From: G963677325 sp963810555
GTDB lineage: Bacteria; Bacteroidota; Bacteroidia; Bacteroidales; Prolixibacteraceae
Assembly (NCBI GenBank): GCA_963810555.1
Contig: CAWENX010000007.1
Coordinates: 620,001-684,000, forward strand
DNA: 64,000 bases
Reading direction: 5' to 3'
Both the position numbers and the translations under genes were made by a program. The notes below the pieces were generated by a model that was not told the DNA's origin, did not search any database, and was given only the letters and a program-made list of their open reading frames with translations. This document shows, piece after piece, positions 26,931-36,014 of the stretch (position 1 is the stretch's first letter; each line of letters opens with the position of its first letter).

Positions 26931-28202
26931 TTACCATTCAACTTTTTCCCTGCGCAGCGGCATAGTCAGGCATCGCGGGCCTCCTCCTGCCCGGGCCAGT
27001 TCTGCTCCGGGAACTGTGATCACTAATTTTTTATATTTATCTTCTTTTGAATTGGAAGCTAAAAAATCTTCCGAGGAAATTATTTCAAAACCACTTATAC
27101 TCAATTCTTCAAGTGTATGGTTATTGCGCCTGTAACCGATAACTTTTCCCGGTGCAACAGCTAAAAAATTTGCACCGCTATGCCATTGTTCTCTGTCCAT
27201 AATCCAGGAATCTCCTTTCTTCCCGCAAATTACAGGGAACAAATCCATTCCGCACTTTTTTAATGCATTCAGCAGATTTTCTTCTTCATTTATTCCTGTC
27301 ACTTCCCCATTTTCGACGATAATATGAATAGTTTGAAATCTTGATTTTTTAAGAATAAGCGGTTCATAGATTATACAGGAATCCTTGTCAAGAAAGGTAA
27401 ATATCATATCCAGGTGAATGAAAGATTCAGGTTCCCTGGGAAGTTCCTGTACGATTACGTGCCGGGGACCTGTTTTTTCGGACTTTATCAGTTCAATAAG
27501 AAAATCAACTCCTTCAGATGAGGTCCTGACTCCTGTTCCGACCAGGATCACATCTTCCTTTGCGATGAGTAAATCTCCCCCCTCAATCGTCAGATTTCCC
27601 GATCCGCCCCAATTAGCTATTCTTTTGGAAGGATTAATTATATTTATTCCAAATTCAGGATGCTCTCTGAAGATCGTCTCCATAATCAACGGCTCTCGCT
27701 GGCGAACTTTTACGGCCATTTTCCCGGCTAATATTTCATTCCAAAGAACCATTGATGCATCACGGGTGAAGAGAATATTATGAAGAGGATGAACTGCATA
27801 CCGGTCTTTGTTAAGATATCTTGTCAGGTTATTCCTTTGAAGAACAACACCTTCTATTAATTCACCTGTAAGAGTATCCGCAGGCGTATTCAGCAAACGA
27901 TCTATTTCACTGTTTACATTTTCCTGCTCACAAACTTCACGGACAAGTTTCTCTTTGACCTTTTCATCATAAAGTACATCATTCAGTAAAGACTTTACCT
28001 CAAAAATGCGTGTAATTTTGCCGAGAACTCTTTTCAACTGAAGAAATTCATCTGTTGCAGCCGACAGGTCAAGAATATCGCTGTAAAGTGATATACGCGC
28101 ATTTTCCGGGGTCATATTTTCCACTTCATGACCCGGTGTGTGAATTATAACACCCTCAAGTTTCCCTATTTCCGAAGCAACCTCAACCTGATAATTTGCC
28201 AT
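26931..28202 (-). CDS. arcA: Arginine deiminase
   Basis: A 423-residue amidinotransferase-fold enzyme converting arginine to citrulline and ammonia. Key features: the substrate-binding NPSKRIANWGGSGNLTIEGGD region, FIHLDMIFTFLD with the catalytic His and Asp, and the C-terminal GGGPRCLTMPLRRE with catalytic Cys411. Length is normal. The ornithine carbamoyltransferase and carbamate kinase genes of a full ADI pathway are not beside it, so it may serve acid resistance or nitrogen release with unlinked partners. Confidence 0.93.
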   Translation of the reverse strand: MANYQVEVASEIGKLEGVIIHTPGHEVENMTPENARISLYSDILDLSAATDEFLQLKRVLGKITRIFEVKSLLNDVLYDEKVKEKLVREVCEQENVNSEIDRLLNTPADTLTGELIEGVVLQRNNLTRYLNKDRYAVHPLHNILFTRDASMVLWNEILAGKMAVKVRQREPLIMETIFREHPEFGINIINPSKRIANWGGSGNLTIEGGDLLIAKEDVILVGTGVRTSSEGVDFLIELIKSEKTGPRHVIVQELPREPESFIHLDMIFTFLDKDSCIIYEPLILKKSRFQTIHIIVENGEVTGINEEENLLNALKKCGMDLFPVICGKKGDSWIMDREQWHSGANFLAVAPGKVIGYRRNNHTLEELSISGFEIISSEDFLASNSKEDKYKKLVITVPGAELARAGGGPRCLTMPLRREKVEW

Positions 28203-28318
28203 CAGTCAGATGATATTAATAATGAATGAAATATACATAGTACGTCTCTGCATACAAAGATACCAAATTAACATTTAAGCATTTGCAAAGTTTATGCTAT
28301 ATTAAGGAAATAAACCTG

Positions 28319-28963
28319 ATGGATTTGAGAACGTTTATTAAATTTGACCACAAATTGATGTGTTGCTTTATGGCAAAGATGTTCCTTCTGATTTTTGGTC
28401 TGTTTTTTCCTGCCATCGTTTTTTGCCAGATTCAGGATACACTCCCGCATAATCAAGATAATTCAACTATCGATTCAACAAGTTATTTTCTTCACCTTCA
28501 ACTCAAAGAATATACTGTGTTCCCTTCTTTCAGACAAATGACAAGAAGACAGCAAAGACGTTACACAGCACTCGAAAGAAAAGTCAGAAAAGTATATCCC
28601 CTGGCGAAGTTAGCAGCCTTCAGAGTTGCAGCATACAACAGGATCTATTTGAGTTTTAAAACAGAACGGCAAAGAAAAGATTATGTGAAAAAAGCAGAAA
28701 AAGAACTTTTCGACGAATTCGAAGCTGAAATCCGTCATATGACCATTTCAGAAGGAAGAATCCTTATTAAATTAATCGATCGTGAAACGGGAGAATCCTC
28801 TTATGAGATTATAAAGGAATTTAAAGGCGGTTTAAACGCTTTTTTCTGGCAAGCGATTGCACGAATTTTTGGACAGAATCTTAAAGCAGCCTATGATCCG
28901 GTAAACGAAGATCGAATGATTGAAAATATTGTGATGCAGATCGATATGGGAATGTTGAACTGA
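28319..28963 (+). CDS. DUF4294 family exported protein
   Basis: A 214-residue protein. A hydrophobic signal (FLLIFGLFFPAIVFCQ) near residues 20-36 is followed by the DUF4294 core: RRQQRRYTALERKVRKVYPL and AKLAAFRVAAYNRIY, then a charged helix and LIDRETGESSYEIIKEFKGG. The family is restricted to Bacteroidota; function is unknown. I chose ATG 28319 because AAGGAAA lies before it. The internal ATG 28370, immediately before the hydrophobic stretch, is an equally good start for a standard signal peptide. Confidence 0.8.
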   Translation: MDLRTFIKFDHKLMCCFMAKMFLLIFGLFFPAIVFCQIQDTLPHNQDNSTIDSTSYFLHLQLKEYTVFPSFRQMTRRQQRRYTALERKVRKVYPLAKLAAFRVAAYNRIYLSFKTERQRKDYVKKAEKELFDEFEAEIRHMTISEGRILIKLIDRETGESSYEIIKEFKGGLNAFFWQAIARIFGQNLKAAYDPVNEDRMIENIVMQIDMGMLN

Positions 28964-29125
28964 TTCATGCTGTCAGGAAGGCTAAAGACTAAAGACTATA
29001 GGAATTAAGAAATTAAGGAATTAAAAAATTAATGAATCGAATATCGGCGAAGTCAATTAAAGAATAAAAAAGCAACTTTGTAGTTTAATTTACTAAATTT
29101 AGCTTATATTATTAATAGATTCCCG

Positions 29126-29578
29126 ATGCATATAGAAATCCGCAGAGCCCAAATGTCCGATTGCAGCAATATTGTAAAGTTTCAGGAGACAATGGCCGTT
29201 GAAACTGAAGATTGCAAACTGGATCATGATTCTGTGCAATCCGGAGTGGAGGCAGTTCTGAAAAATGAGACGTTGGGTGTTTATTACGTTGCCGTTATTC
29301 AAGGTGAAGTAGTGGGATCATTGTTGACAACCTATGAATGGAGCGATTGGCGAAACGGTACAGTAATTTGGATTCAATCGGTATATGTCGATCCCCCTTA
29401 CCGAAAGAAAGGTATTTACAAATCCCTTTACAATCATATTAAATCAATGGTAGAAAAAGACGAAAGTTTAAAGGGAATCAGGCTTTATGTCGATGAATCA
29501 AACAAATCAGCCCGCGAGGTCTATTCCCGTCTTGGGATGAATGGAGAGCATTACCGCGTATTTGAATGGATGAAATAG
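29126..29578 (+). CDS. GNAT-family N-acetyltransferase
   Basis: A 150-residue acetyl-CoA-dependent transferase. The N-terminal IEIRRAQMSDCSNIVKF, the central QSVYVDPPYRKKGIYKSLY (motif A, acetyl-CoA pyrophosphate loop RKKGIY) and VDESNKSAREVYSRLGM (motif B) are all present. The end HYRVFEWMK fits small-molecule acetyltransferases. The acceptor substrate cannot be told. Flanked by non-coding DNA on both sides. Confidence 0.88.
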   Translation: MHIEIRRAQMSDCSNIVKFQETMAVETEDCKLDHDSVQSGVEAVLKNETLGVYYVAVIQGEVVGSLLTTYEWSDWRNGTVIWIQSVYVDPPYRKKGIYKSLYNHIKSMVEKDESLKGIRLYVDESNKSAREVYSRLGMNGEHYRVFEWMK

Positions 29579-29909
29579 CATTTCAGAGTTGCAAAGTTTC
29601 ACCTCAGATCTTATTGCCATGATAAGGCCAAAGACGTATCAAACACAGTTTTTCACAACAATTTAAATACAATTTGACTATTAATTAACCTGTAATGCGG
29701 TTGAAAACAAAGCTGAAAAGTCGCTCATTTTTAATTAATTGGTTCCTCTGATCGAAAGGACTCTCCCTTTCAATGAGTCTTCAACTTCAATTGAATTCCC
29801 TCCTGAAAGCTTTTGGAATCGGGACTGAATGACCATTGAATTGCCTGTGCTTCGCGATCGAATGACCATCAAATAATTTTCGAACATTATGTTATTCTCT
29901 TAATTAGGT

Positions 29910-30076
29910 TTTGAATTTATAATAAAAGATATTCCAGAACTATATTTAACAATATCTCAAGAATTCCAGCTCCGTGTTTGCTTCGCTTTTGGTTCGCTTT
30001 TGCTCCGTATTTGCCCCGGAGGCTCTTGTAATCATAATATCATGTTTCGCAACAACTTTTTTAAGGGTATTTTAAC
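29910..30076 (-). repeat. Dispersed 165-bp repeat, copy B (inverted relative to copy A)
   Basis: The reverse complement aligns with 19443-19607: shared words include ATATTATGATTACAAGAG, GGCAAATACGGAGCAAAAGC and ATTGTTAAATA. The two copies are about 10 kb apart in opposite orientation and enclose the rpsO-GNAT segment. Confidence 0.75.
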
Positions 30077-30264
30077 ATCCTTATCGAAGATCAACGGTAT
30101 TATTTATGTTTAGCAGCGATATGCAGAATCGTTTTCACCCCGGCTTATAAACTTTTTAACTTCATTTTTAACCCCGCTTCACTTTATTAATTAGTATTCA
30201 AACTATATACAAACAGTATTCAAACAGTATCCAGACTATCGATTGGATAAAGCGTTGACAGGAG

Positions 30265-30748
30265 GGGCTGATGTGCTGATGTTTTGACGTGTTGATGTGT
30301 TAATGTGATGGTGTGCGGATGAGCTGATGTACTGATGTGCTGATGGGGTGATATAGTGATGTACTGATATACTGATGTATTCATGTGCTGGTGTGAGGAT
30401 GCGTTGATGTACTGATGTGCTGATGGGGTGATATAGTGATATACTGATATACTGATGTATTCATGGGCTGGTGTGCTGATGCGTTGATGTACTGATGTAC
30501 TGATGTGCTGATGGGGTGATATAGTGATATACTGATATACTGATGTATTCATGTGCTGGTGTGCGGATGCGTTGATGTACTGATGTGCTGATGGGGTGAT
30601 ATAGTGATGTACTGATATACTGATGTATTCATGTGCTGGTGTGCGGATGCGTTGATGTACTGATGTAATGATGTGCTGATGGGGTGATATAGTGATATAG
30701 TGATATATTGATATACTGATGTATTCATGTGCTTGTGTGCGGATGGGC
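30265..30748. repeat. Minisatellite with 80-bp period built from GATGTRCTGAT words
   Basis: Four to five higher-order copies, each containing GATGTACTGATGTGCTGATG, GGGTGATATAGTGATATACT and GTATTCATGTGCTGGTGTGC. The basic word is about 9 bp. The same word occurs as short tracts at about 12985-13015 and at the 3' end of the Hpt gene (15606-15626), so it is a mobile or expanding sequence family in this genome. Confidence 0.9.
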
Positions 30749-31230
30749 CGATTATTTTTGCGCGTAGCGCATACGGTATTATAGAAAACGTTTATCCATT
30801 GAATTATTTACGCCGTAGGCGTTACACAATAAGAAGTTAAAGATTCGAAGATCGGCGATGTCAATGAAGAATGGCGAATTTGGGGGGCAGGGTCGTTGAA
30901 AACGAAGAACCATTACCCCTTCACCGCAAATGAAGGGGATCAGGGAATCTGCTATTGTGAAGCAGATTGTGCTGATCTGCCGTTTCTGCCGGTGAGCGGA
31001 CAGGCTTTGACAAAATTATCCTTTGGGCGAAACACCCATTTAGTTCTTTGCAGTCTCAGCGCAAAATCCTCCCGTTCTTTGCGGTTAAATCCGACGGCTA
31101 CCGGATTCTCATTTTTTGGACACACTCTGCATGATCAGAAAAAAACATCAGGGATGGTAAGTGAGAAAGAAATTGCAAATTGGCTTCGCCGATCCTCAAG
31201 CAGTCGGAGAAGTCTTCAATTCCCGGTTTG

Positions 31231-31252
31231 ATACCCTCAGATTACAAATCTG
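31231..31252. repeat. Palindrome CCTCAGATT-aca-AATCTGAGG
   Basis: Perfect 9-bp inverted repeat in a non-coding region, of the REP/BIME-like type; the flanks (GAGGCATGAGTGAAAGC, CGAATTGCAAATCCGCACGA) look like part of a decayed dispersed element. The open frame at 30896-31231 shows no protein features and is not called as a gene. Confidence 0.45.
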
Positions 31253-31401
31253 AGGAGGCATGAGTGAAAGCACACGAATTGCAAATCCGCACGAGCAAGG
31301 GGAATCGGGGTCAATAGCCTGTAAGTCTTGCTGATTACTATTTATCGTTTATCGTTTACCGTTTATTGTTTATTGTTCACTGTTAACTGATTACTGGTCC
31401 C

Positions 31402-31770
31402 TCAATCGTCCTCCGGGTTCATAGCAAGCAGCGCCGGGTAACCGTCGCAGAGGTAGCCTTCGTATCACCAGCACTCTCCTTTCCATGATTTCCAGTCCTT
31501 AGTCATATTTGTGTCACCGCAGTATCCTTGGAACGCGCCTTCATCAATGCCTTTAAGAATGCCTTCCCTGATCTTCTACAACTACTCATCGGGCCCTGCT
31601 TTTTGAAAGGCTTTCAGAGTATAATGCGACCAGTTGATCGATGCACCTCCGTTTTCATACCGCTGAAAAGCATCGCTCCCGTCTTCTTTTTCGCAATATC
31701 CGTAACGCGGATTGCGGTCGGTATAATCCCGGCCGCTGCTGACGATTTAGCTTCGCTGATCTTCGATTGC
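31402..31770 (-). pseudogene. Remnant of a GH63-like (MGH1-type) glycoside hydrolase
   Basis: A single minus-strand frame reads GRDYTDRNPRYGYCEKEDGS, DAFQRYENGGASINWSHYT, KIREGILKGIDEGAFQGYC, TNMTKDWKSWKGECW and YEGYLCDGYPALLAMNPEDD, but it is cut by three stop codons (two TAG after GPDE, one TGA after ECW). The pattern resembles the C-terminal part of bacterial glucosidase/GH63-type catalytic domains. Another in-frame stop lies further upstream and no N-terminal domain is found. It is a decayed fragment, not a gene. The family call is from pattern memory and is moderately sure. Confidence 0.5.
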
Positions 31771-32224
31771 AATCCTCCCTCTTTGAATGTTGATCTGTGA
31801 TTCTCCTTTATCAAAAATCACACTAATCATATCAATCACTTAAATTATAGTTCAGACATCTATTAATCACTTTAATCTTCTTAACCATAGCTCAGACATT
31901 TCTCCCGCTTCTCAGGAAAATATAATGGGGAATAATCCATCAATCATTTCACCTGATTAACTTTATTTAATGCTTTTTCATTACGAACTTTTTAATCGTA
32001 ACTTTGTTATAATTTGTCATTTATCTTAGTTAACACCGTCAATGGAAACTTCGGAAATCCTGAGGGTTCATGATGTTGAATCAGCAACCCTGACGGATGA
32101 GTAGTCCGATTATTTCTCTAAATGCAGACCGGGAGCTGTTGACCGCAGCCGATAAACGGCGGCACAATTGGAAACATGAATCTGTGCCTGAAAAAATAAG
32201 CATTCCGCAATAAAAAACATCAAT
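31771..32224. other. Intergenic region upstream of the SDR gene
   Basis: About 450 bp. ATCACTTTAATCTTCTTAAC / AATCACTTAAATTATAGTTC form an imperfect direct repeat (31838-31900). A TAACTTTG at 31999-32006 fits a Bacteroidota -7 box but lacks a clear -33 partner. A 20-codon frame at 32041 is too short to call. Confidence 0.4.
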
Positions 32225-32953
32225 ATGAAAAAACAAACAATCATCGTTACCGGCGCATCCTCAGGCATTGGAAAAGAGATTGCCCGTTATTTTTTAGAAA
32301 AAGGGGCCAATGTGGTGATCAATTCTTTTACAACCGAAAAGTTGGAGCAGGCTTACCTGGAACTTGGAGGCGGGGCAAACCTCGCCATGGTTGCAGGCAA
32401 TGTAAGCGATAAAAAGACCGGTGAAAAACTGTTGGCGGTAGCGATGGAAAAATTTGGCTCCGTGGATGTACTGGTGAACAATGCCGGTATCTTTGAAACC
32501 AGGCCATTCCTCGAAGTGGATGAAGCATATCTCGATCGGTTTCTTGATACTAACCTTAAAGGCACTTTCTTTACCACTCAGGCCATCATTCCGCAAATGC
32601 TTAAGCAACACGATGGTGTAGTGATTAATATCAGCACACCGATGGTGAATCTCGCGCTTGGCAGCAGGCATGCCACAGCAGCTATTGCCTCCAAAGGAGC
32701 AATACAATCGCTCACCCGGCAGTTGGCAGCTGAGTTTGGTAAACAGAACATCAGGTTTAATACAATTGCGTCGGGTGTTATCCGTACGCCTATGCACGCC
32801 AATGATTCTGATCAAAGTGCAGGTTTGCACCTGCTTAACCATGTGGGTGAAGCAGAAGATATTGCACAAATGGTTTATACTGTTGCCAGGAGCAAGTTTA
32901 TTACAGGCGCTGTCATTAACGTCGATGGAGGTATGGGAGCCGGGCACAATTAA
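32225..32953 (+). CDS. SDR-family oxidoreductase lacking the catalytic tyrosine
   Basis: A 242-residue classical-type short-chain dehydrogenase fold. The cofactor loop TGASSGIGKEIA is at about 9-20, NNAG at about 87-90, and the C-terminal VINVDGGMGAG is as in FabG-like enzymes. The active-site segment reads HATAAIASKGAIQSLTRQ. The usual YxxxK is AxxxK, so the tyrosine that donates the proton is alanine. Either catalysis differs or the protein is non-catalytic. It is followed closely by an NTF2-like gene on the same strand. Confidence 0.85.
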   Translation: MKKQTIIVTGASSGIGKEIARYFLEKGANVVINSFTTEKLEQAYLELGGGANLAMVAGNVSDKKTGEKLLAVAMEKFGSVDVLVNNAGIFETRPFLEVDEAYLDRFLDTNLKGTFFTTQAIIPQMLKQHDGVVINISTPMVNLALGSRHATAAIASKGAIQSLTRQLAAEFGKQNIRFNTIASGVIRTPMHANDSDQSAGLHLLNHVGEAEDIAQMVYTVARSKFITGAVINVDGGMGAGHN

Positions 32954-33026
32954 GCTTAAGAAGCTTTTATTAACCGTTTTTCTGTTCTGCGCATTGGTGG
33001 TATCACAGGAACCAAAATTAAAGAAA

Positions 33027-33407
33027 ATGGAAAATAATCAGCAAGATTCATCAGCAATCAGCCAGGCGCTTGAAAACTATTACTTCAAAGGTATTTATGA
33101 GGGAAATATCAATAACCTGGAAACCATTTTTAATCCCGGCGTCTTATTGTTCGGGGATGTTAAGGGGCAGCCTTATGCCAAAACGCTCATTCAGTACCTT
33201 GACGGAGTAAAGAACCGCCAAAGCCCGAAAGATTCCGGTAAACCTTTTAAAGGAACCATCATCTCGATAGATGTGATCAACTCCATAGCCGTGGCCAAAG
33301 TTCATGTTAAAATGTTTGATTTTAATTATGATGAATTTCTTTCTTTTCATAAAATCGATAACCGCTGGATGATCGTTAATAAAATGATAACAGACGTGAC
33401 AGAATAA
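33027..33407 (+). CDS. NTF2-like / putative lumazine-binding protein
   Basis: A 126-residue cone-shaped NTF2-like domain. SAISQALENYYFKGIYEGN, the beta strands through GTIISIDVINSIAVAKVHVK, and FLSFHKIDNRWMIVNKMI match the SnoaL/lumazine-binding-like pattern used by small stress or catabolic proteins. Upstream in the same frame lies a signal-peptide-like stretch (KLKKLLLTVFLFCALVVSQE) that has no start codon before the SDR stop. The ATG 33027 start gives a cytoplasmic form. A lost start or small indel upstream is possible. Confidence 0.75.
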   Translation: MENNQQDSSAISQALENYYFKGIYEGNINNLETIFNPGVLLFGDVKGQPYAKTLIQYLDGVKNRQSPKDSGKPFKGTIISIDVINSIAVAKVHVKMFDFNYDEFLSFHKIDNRWMIVNKMITDVTE

Positions 33408-33516
33408 ATTTTATCGTGTAATTAAACTGGTGTAACATGGTCGCACCATTATAAGCCGCCATCAAAATATCCGGTGTGACTTTTATGGCTGAAATTAAAT
33501 ATTAATACCTAAGGTC

Positions 33517-34359
33517 ATGAGCACTTCAAAAGTATGGTATGTGACAGGGGCTTCTCAGGGATTGGGACTGATCCTCGTAAAAAAACTGCTCGGTAAGGGT
33601 TACCGCGTTGCGGCAACTTCACGTAATGTGCATACACTGAGGCAGGCGGTTGGATTGATTGACAGTGACCGTTTTTTCCCGTTGGAAGTCGATCTGCATG
33701 ATCTGGTCTGTATTGAACGATCCATACAACAAACGCTGGCAGCGTTCGGTACGATTGATGTTGTCGTTAACAATGCAGGTTATGGGATGGATGGTACAAT
33801 TGAAGAGATTGCGGAACAGGATATCAGGGATATTTTCAATATTAACGTACTCGCCACAATACAAGTAGTAAAGAGTGTACTGCCGGTAATGCGCAGTCAC
33901 CGATCGGGCTGCATTATTAATATTGGTTCAGTGGCCGGCTTTGCCGGCGCTCCCGGTTGGTCTGTTTATTCGGCTACCAAGGCCGCTGTGGCAGCTTTCT
34001 CAGAAGTGATCGCCCTGGATGTCAAGGAATTTGGAATTAAGGTTTTTGTTGCAGAACCATCGGGTTTCAGGACAGGTTTCCTGACCAAAAGCTCGCTGGC
34101 ATTAATCCCAACTGAAATTGAAGGTTACGAAGCAGTAAAAAATACAAAAGACCGCTACTTATCCTCGGACGGACAACAACCGGGCGATCCGGACCGTGCA
34201 GTTGAAATATTTATTGAATTGGCCGAAAGTTCACATCCACCGATCCACCTGTTTCTCGGAAGTGATGCATATAAACGAGTGTCGGATAAACTTGCTTTCA
34301 TGTCGGCAGAATTGGAGGAATGGAAATCAACGACAATCGGAGCAGATTTCAAACAATGA
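33517..34359 (+). CDS. SDR-family oxidoreductase
   Basis: A 280-residue short-chain dehydrogenase. TGASQGLGLILVKKLL (cofactor loop, about 11-26), NNAGYGMDG, the catalytic serine in INIGSVAGFAG, and the intact YSATKAAVAAFSE (Tyr and Lys) are all visible. The C-terminal extension, with the DPDRAVEIFIELAES region, is typical of the oxidoreductases annotated as SDR/YhxC-like. Substrate unknown. It lies 109 bp after the NTF2-like gene, perhaps in one transcript with the first SDR. Confidence 0.9.
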   Translation: MSTSKVWYVTGASQGLGLILVKKLLGKGYRVAATSRNVHTLRQAVGLIDSDRFFPLEVDLHDLVCIERSIQQTLAAFGTIDVVVNNAGYGMDGTIEEIAEQDIRDIFNINVLATIQVVKSVLPVMRSHRSGCIINIGSVAGFAGAPGWSVYSATKAAVAAFSEVIALDVKEFGIKVFVAEPSGFRTGFLTKSSLALIPTEIEGYEAVKNTKDRYLSSDGQQPGDPDRAVEIFIELAESSHPPIHLFLGSDAYKRVSDKLAFMSAELEEWKSTTIGADFKQ

Positions 34360-34663
34360 CTATTGTTTTCGGGTTTCAGGCAATATTAGCCCTGAACTGT
34401 AACTTTATTTACAAACCTGTGCCAATAATTTTTGGGTTTGTCATTTTAAAATTTTAATTTTGGTTATAAAGTGAGAAATTTTGGTTTTGCAGTCTTTACT
34501 CAAATCAATTATTTCATAACTATTGACACTTAATATGTTTAACAAAAATCTAACAAATGATAGACTGCAATTTCGCAACCTATTTAGTAGTTAGGTTCAC
34601 ATGAGATGGTCGGCGACACTTTCAGGCTGAAGTCCGACCGTTAAATAATGGAGGATCAATACA
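34360..34663. other. Intergenic region before the aldo/keto reductase
   Basis: About 300 bp, AT-rich, with a hairpin GGTCGG...CCGACC at about 34609-34640 that places an AKR ribosome-binding site (GGAGG, about 34651) just behind it. No gene is seen. Confidence 0.5.
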
Positions 34664-35605
34664 ATGGTGCAACCCGACAACATTCGATATACGAAGCTAC
34701 CCCTCAACAACGGATCCGGCACGATCCCCGCGCTCGGTTTTGGCACACTTATACCCGACCCCGTCGCAACAAGAATGGCTACCAGGGCCGCGATGGAAGC
34801 GGGATTTCGCCTGCTTGATACTGCGGAACGTTACCGGACTGAAAAAGAGGTTGGCGAAGCGATACAGGAGGTATTCAAGGCGGGGAAGATCAAGCGGGAG
34901 GAGGTGTTTATCGCCACGAAGCTCTGGAACACCAATCATCGTCCGGAACGCGTCAAGCCCGCCTTCGAGGCGAGCCGCAGAAAACTCCAACTCGACTACA
35001 TCGATCTCTATCTCATTCACACCCCCTTTGCCTTCCAACCAGGAGACGAGCAGGACCCCAGGGACGCGAACGGAAAGGTGATTTATGACAAAGAGGTGAC
35101 GTTACTGGATACATGGAGGGCGCTGGAGGGCTTGGTGGACGAAGGCAAGTGCAGGGCCATCGGATTATCGGACGTTGGCCTGGAACAGGTGAAAGGAATC
35201 TTTGAGGCCTCGAGGATCAAACCCGCGGTAGTTCACGTCGAATCCCATCCTTACCTCCCGGAATGGGAGCTATTGAACTATTGCAAAAACAATGGCATCG
35301 TACTTCAAGCCTTCGCGGCGCTGGGGCATAGCAGCGAGCCCAATTTGCTGGAAGATCCCGTCATCACCGCCATCGCCCGACGGGTCAACAAGACCCCGGC
35401 GCAGGTCTTGCTTGCCTGGGCTATCCAACGCGGGACGGCCCTCTTGACCACCTCGAAGACTCCCGGACGGATCATTGAGAACTTTGACGTCTCCACCCTT
35501 CCTGAAGACGCCATGCGGGAGATTAGCGATGGAATCAAGACGCGGGTCAGGTTTAATGCCGTTGTGGAGACTGGCATTCCCGGGTTCATTCCGAGAGGAA
35601 AGTGA
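34664..35605 (+). CDS. Aldo/keto reductase
   Basis: A 313-residue NADPH-dependent (alpha/beta)8 oxidoreductase. The catalytic tetrad is readable: Asp and Tyr in LLDTAERYRTEKEVG (about 47-61), Lys in FIATKLW, and His in LYLIHTPFAF. The C-terminal NADPH-binding region TTSKTPGRIIENFD is normal. The gene is clearly GC-richer and uses different codons from its neighbours (GGAGG ribosome site, many CGC/GGC codons). It was probably acquired from a GC-rich donor. Substrate unknown. Confidence 0.92.
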   Translation: MVQPDNIRYTKLPLNNGSGTIPALGFGTLIPDPVATRMATRAAMEAGFRLLDTAERYRTEKEVGEAIQEVFKAGKIKREEVFIATKLWNTNHRPERVKPAFEASRRKLQLDYIDLYLIHTPFAFQPGDEQDPRDANGKVIYDKEVTLLDTWRALEGLVDEGKCRAIGLSDVGLEQVKGIFEASRIKPAVVHVESHPYLPEWELLNYCKNNGIVLQAFAALGHSSEPNLLEDPVITAIARRVNKTPAQVLLAWAIQRGTALLTTSKTPGRIIENFDVSTLPEDAMREISDGIKTRVRFNAVVETGIPGFIPRGK

Positions 35606-35830
35606 GGTTGAGACAACAATCGCTCCAAGGGGTAAGCTGTCCGTTTAATTTTCAGAGCCCAAAAAGGTGCTGTACCCAATCCGGCCAGCTGAGATGAGTT
35701 TGTGCGTTATCCATTGAATTATTAGTCTTTAGTATTCTCAGTATAACCGCTATGGTCTGTTTTACACGAAGGGAAGGATTTAACCGATGAACTTCCTGCG
35801 AAGTGCTGTTTTTTCTTTACTAATTTACCG

Positions 35831-36001
35831 TCAACGATTCACCGAAACCCGGCAGGCAGCGTGCTGTTGCGCTATTGTTTTAGCCTCCTTCTTATACTGA
35901 AAATTGATAAACTCTTCGAATGCCGAAACATAATTGCGTATCGTATTAGGGTAATCGAACATAATCGTAAGATTATCAGTTATATCAGCAAGACAATTCA
36001 T
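35831..36001 (-). CDS. Small hypothetical protein
   Basis: A 56-residue frame from ATG 36001 with protein-like composition (FDYPNTIRNYVSAFEEFINF; KKEAKTIAQQHAACRVSVNR). I do not recognise it. It begins 14 bp before the YceI stop on the same strand, so it could be the next gene in that transcript or the start of a lost longer gene. Weak support. Confidence 0.3.
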   Translation of the reverse strand: MNCLADITDNLTIMFDYPNTIRNYVSAFEEFINFQYKKEAKTIAQQHAACRVSVNR

Positions 36002-36014
36002 GTAATTTAAAATT

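Larger units (their letters stand above)
29579..30895. other. Gene-poor region with repeats
   Basis: About 1.3 kb holding copy B of the 165-bp dispersed repeat, a short GTATTCAAAC direct repeat near 30197-30230, a 480-bp minisatellite and two small palindromes (TGCGCGTAGCGCA near 30758; TTACGCCGTAGGCGTTAC near 30808). No protein or RNA gene is recognised. Confidence 0.7.

Noticed and set aside
30220..30552. Minus-strand frame coding a His/Ser/Thr repeat protein
   Set aside because: It only reflects the 80-bp minisatellite being free of stops in one frame.
30896..31231. 111-codon plus-strand frame
   Set aside because: No hydrophobic pattern, domain or ribosome site; it lies in a decayed repeat region with palindromes.
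32658..33026. Long N-terminal extension of the NTF2-like frame overlapping the SDR gene
   Set aside because: The overlap is out of frame inside a conserved SDR; the real domain starts at or just before 33027.
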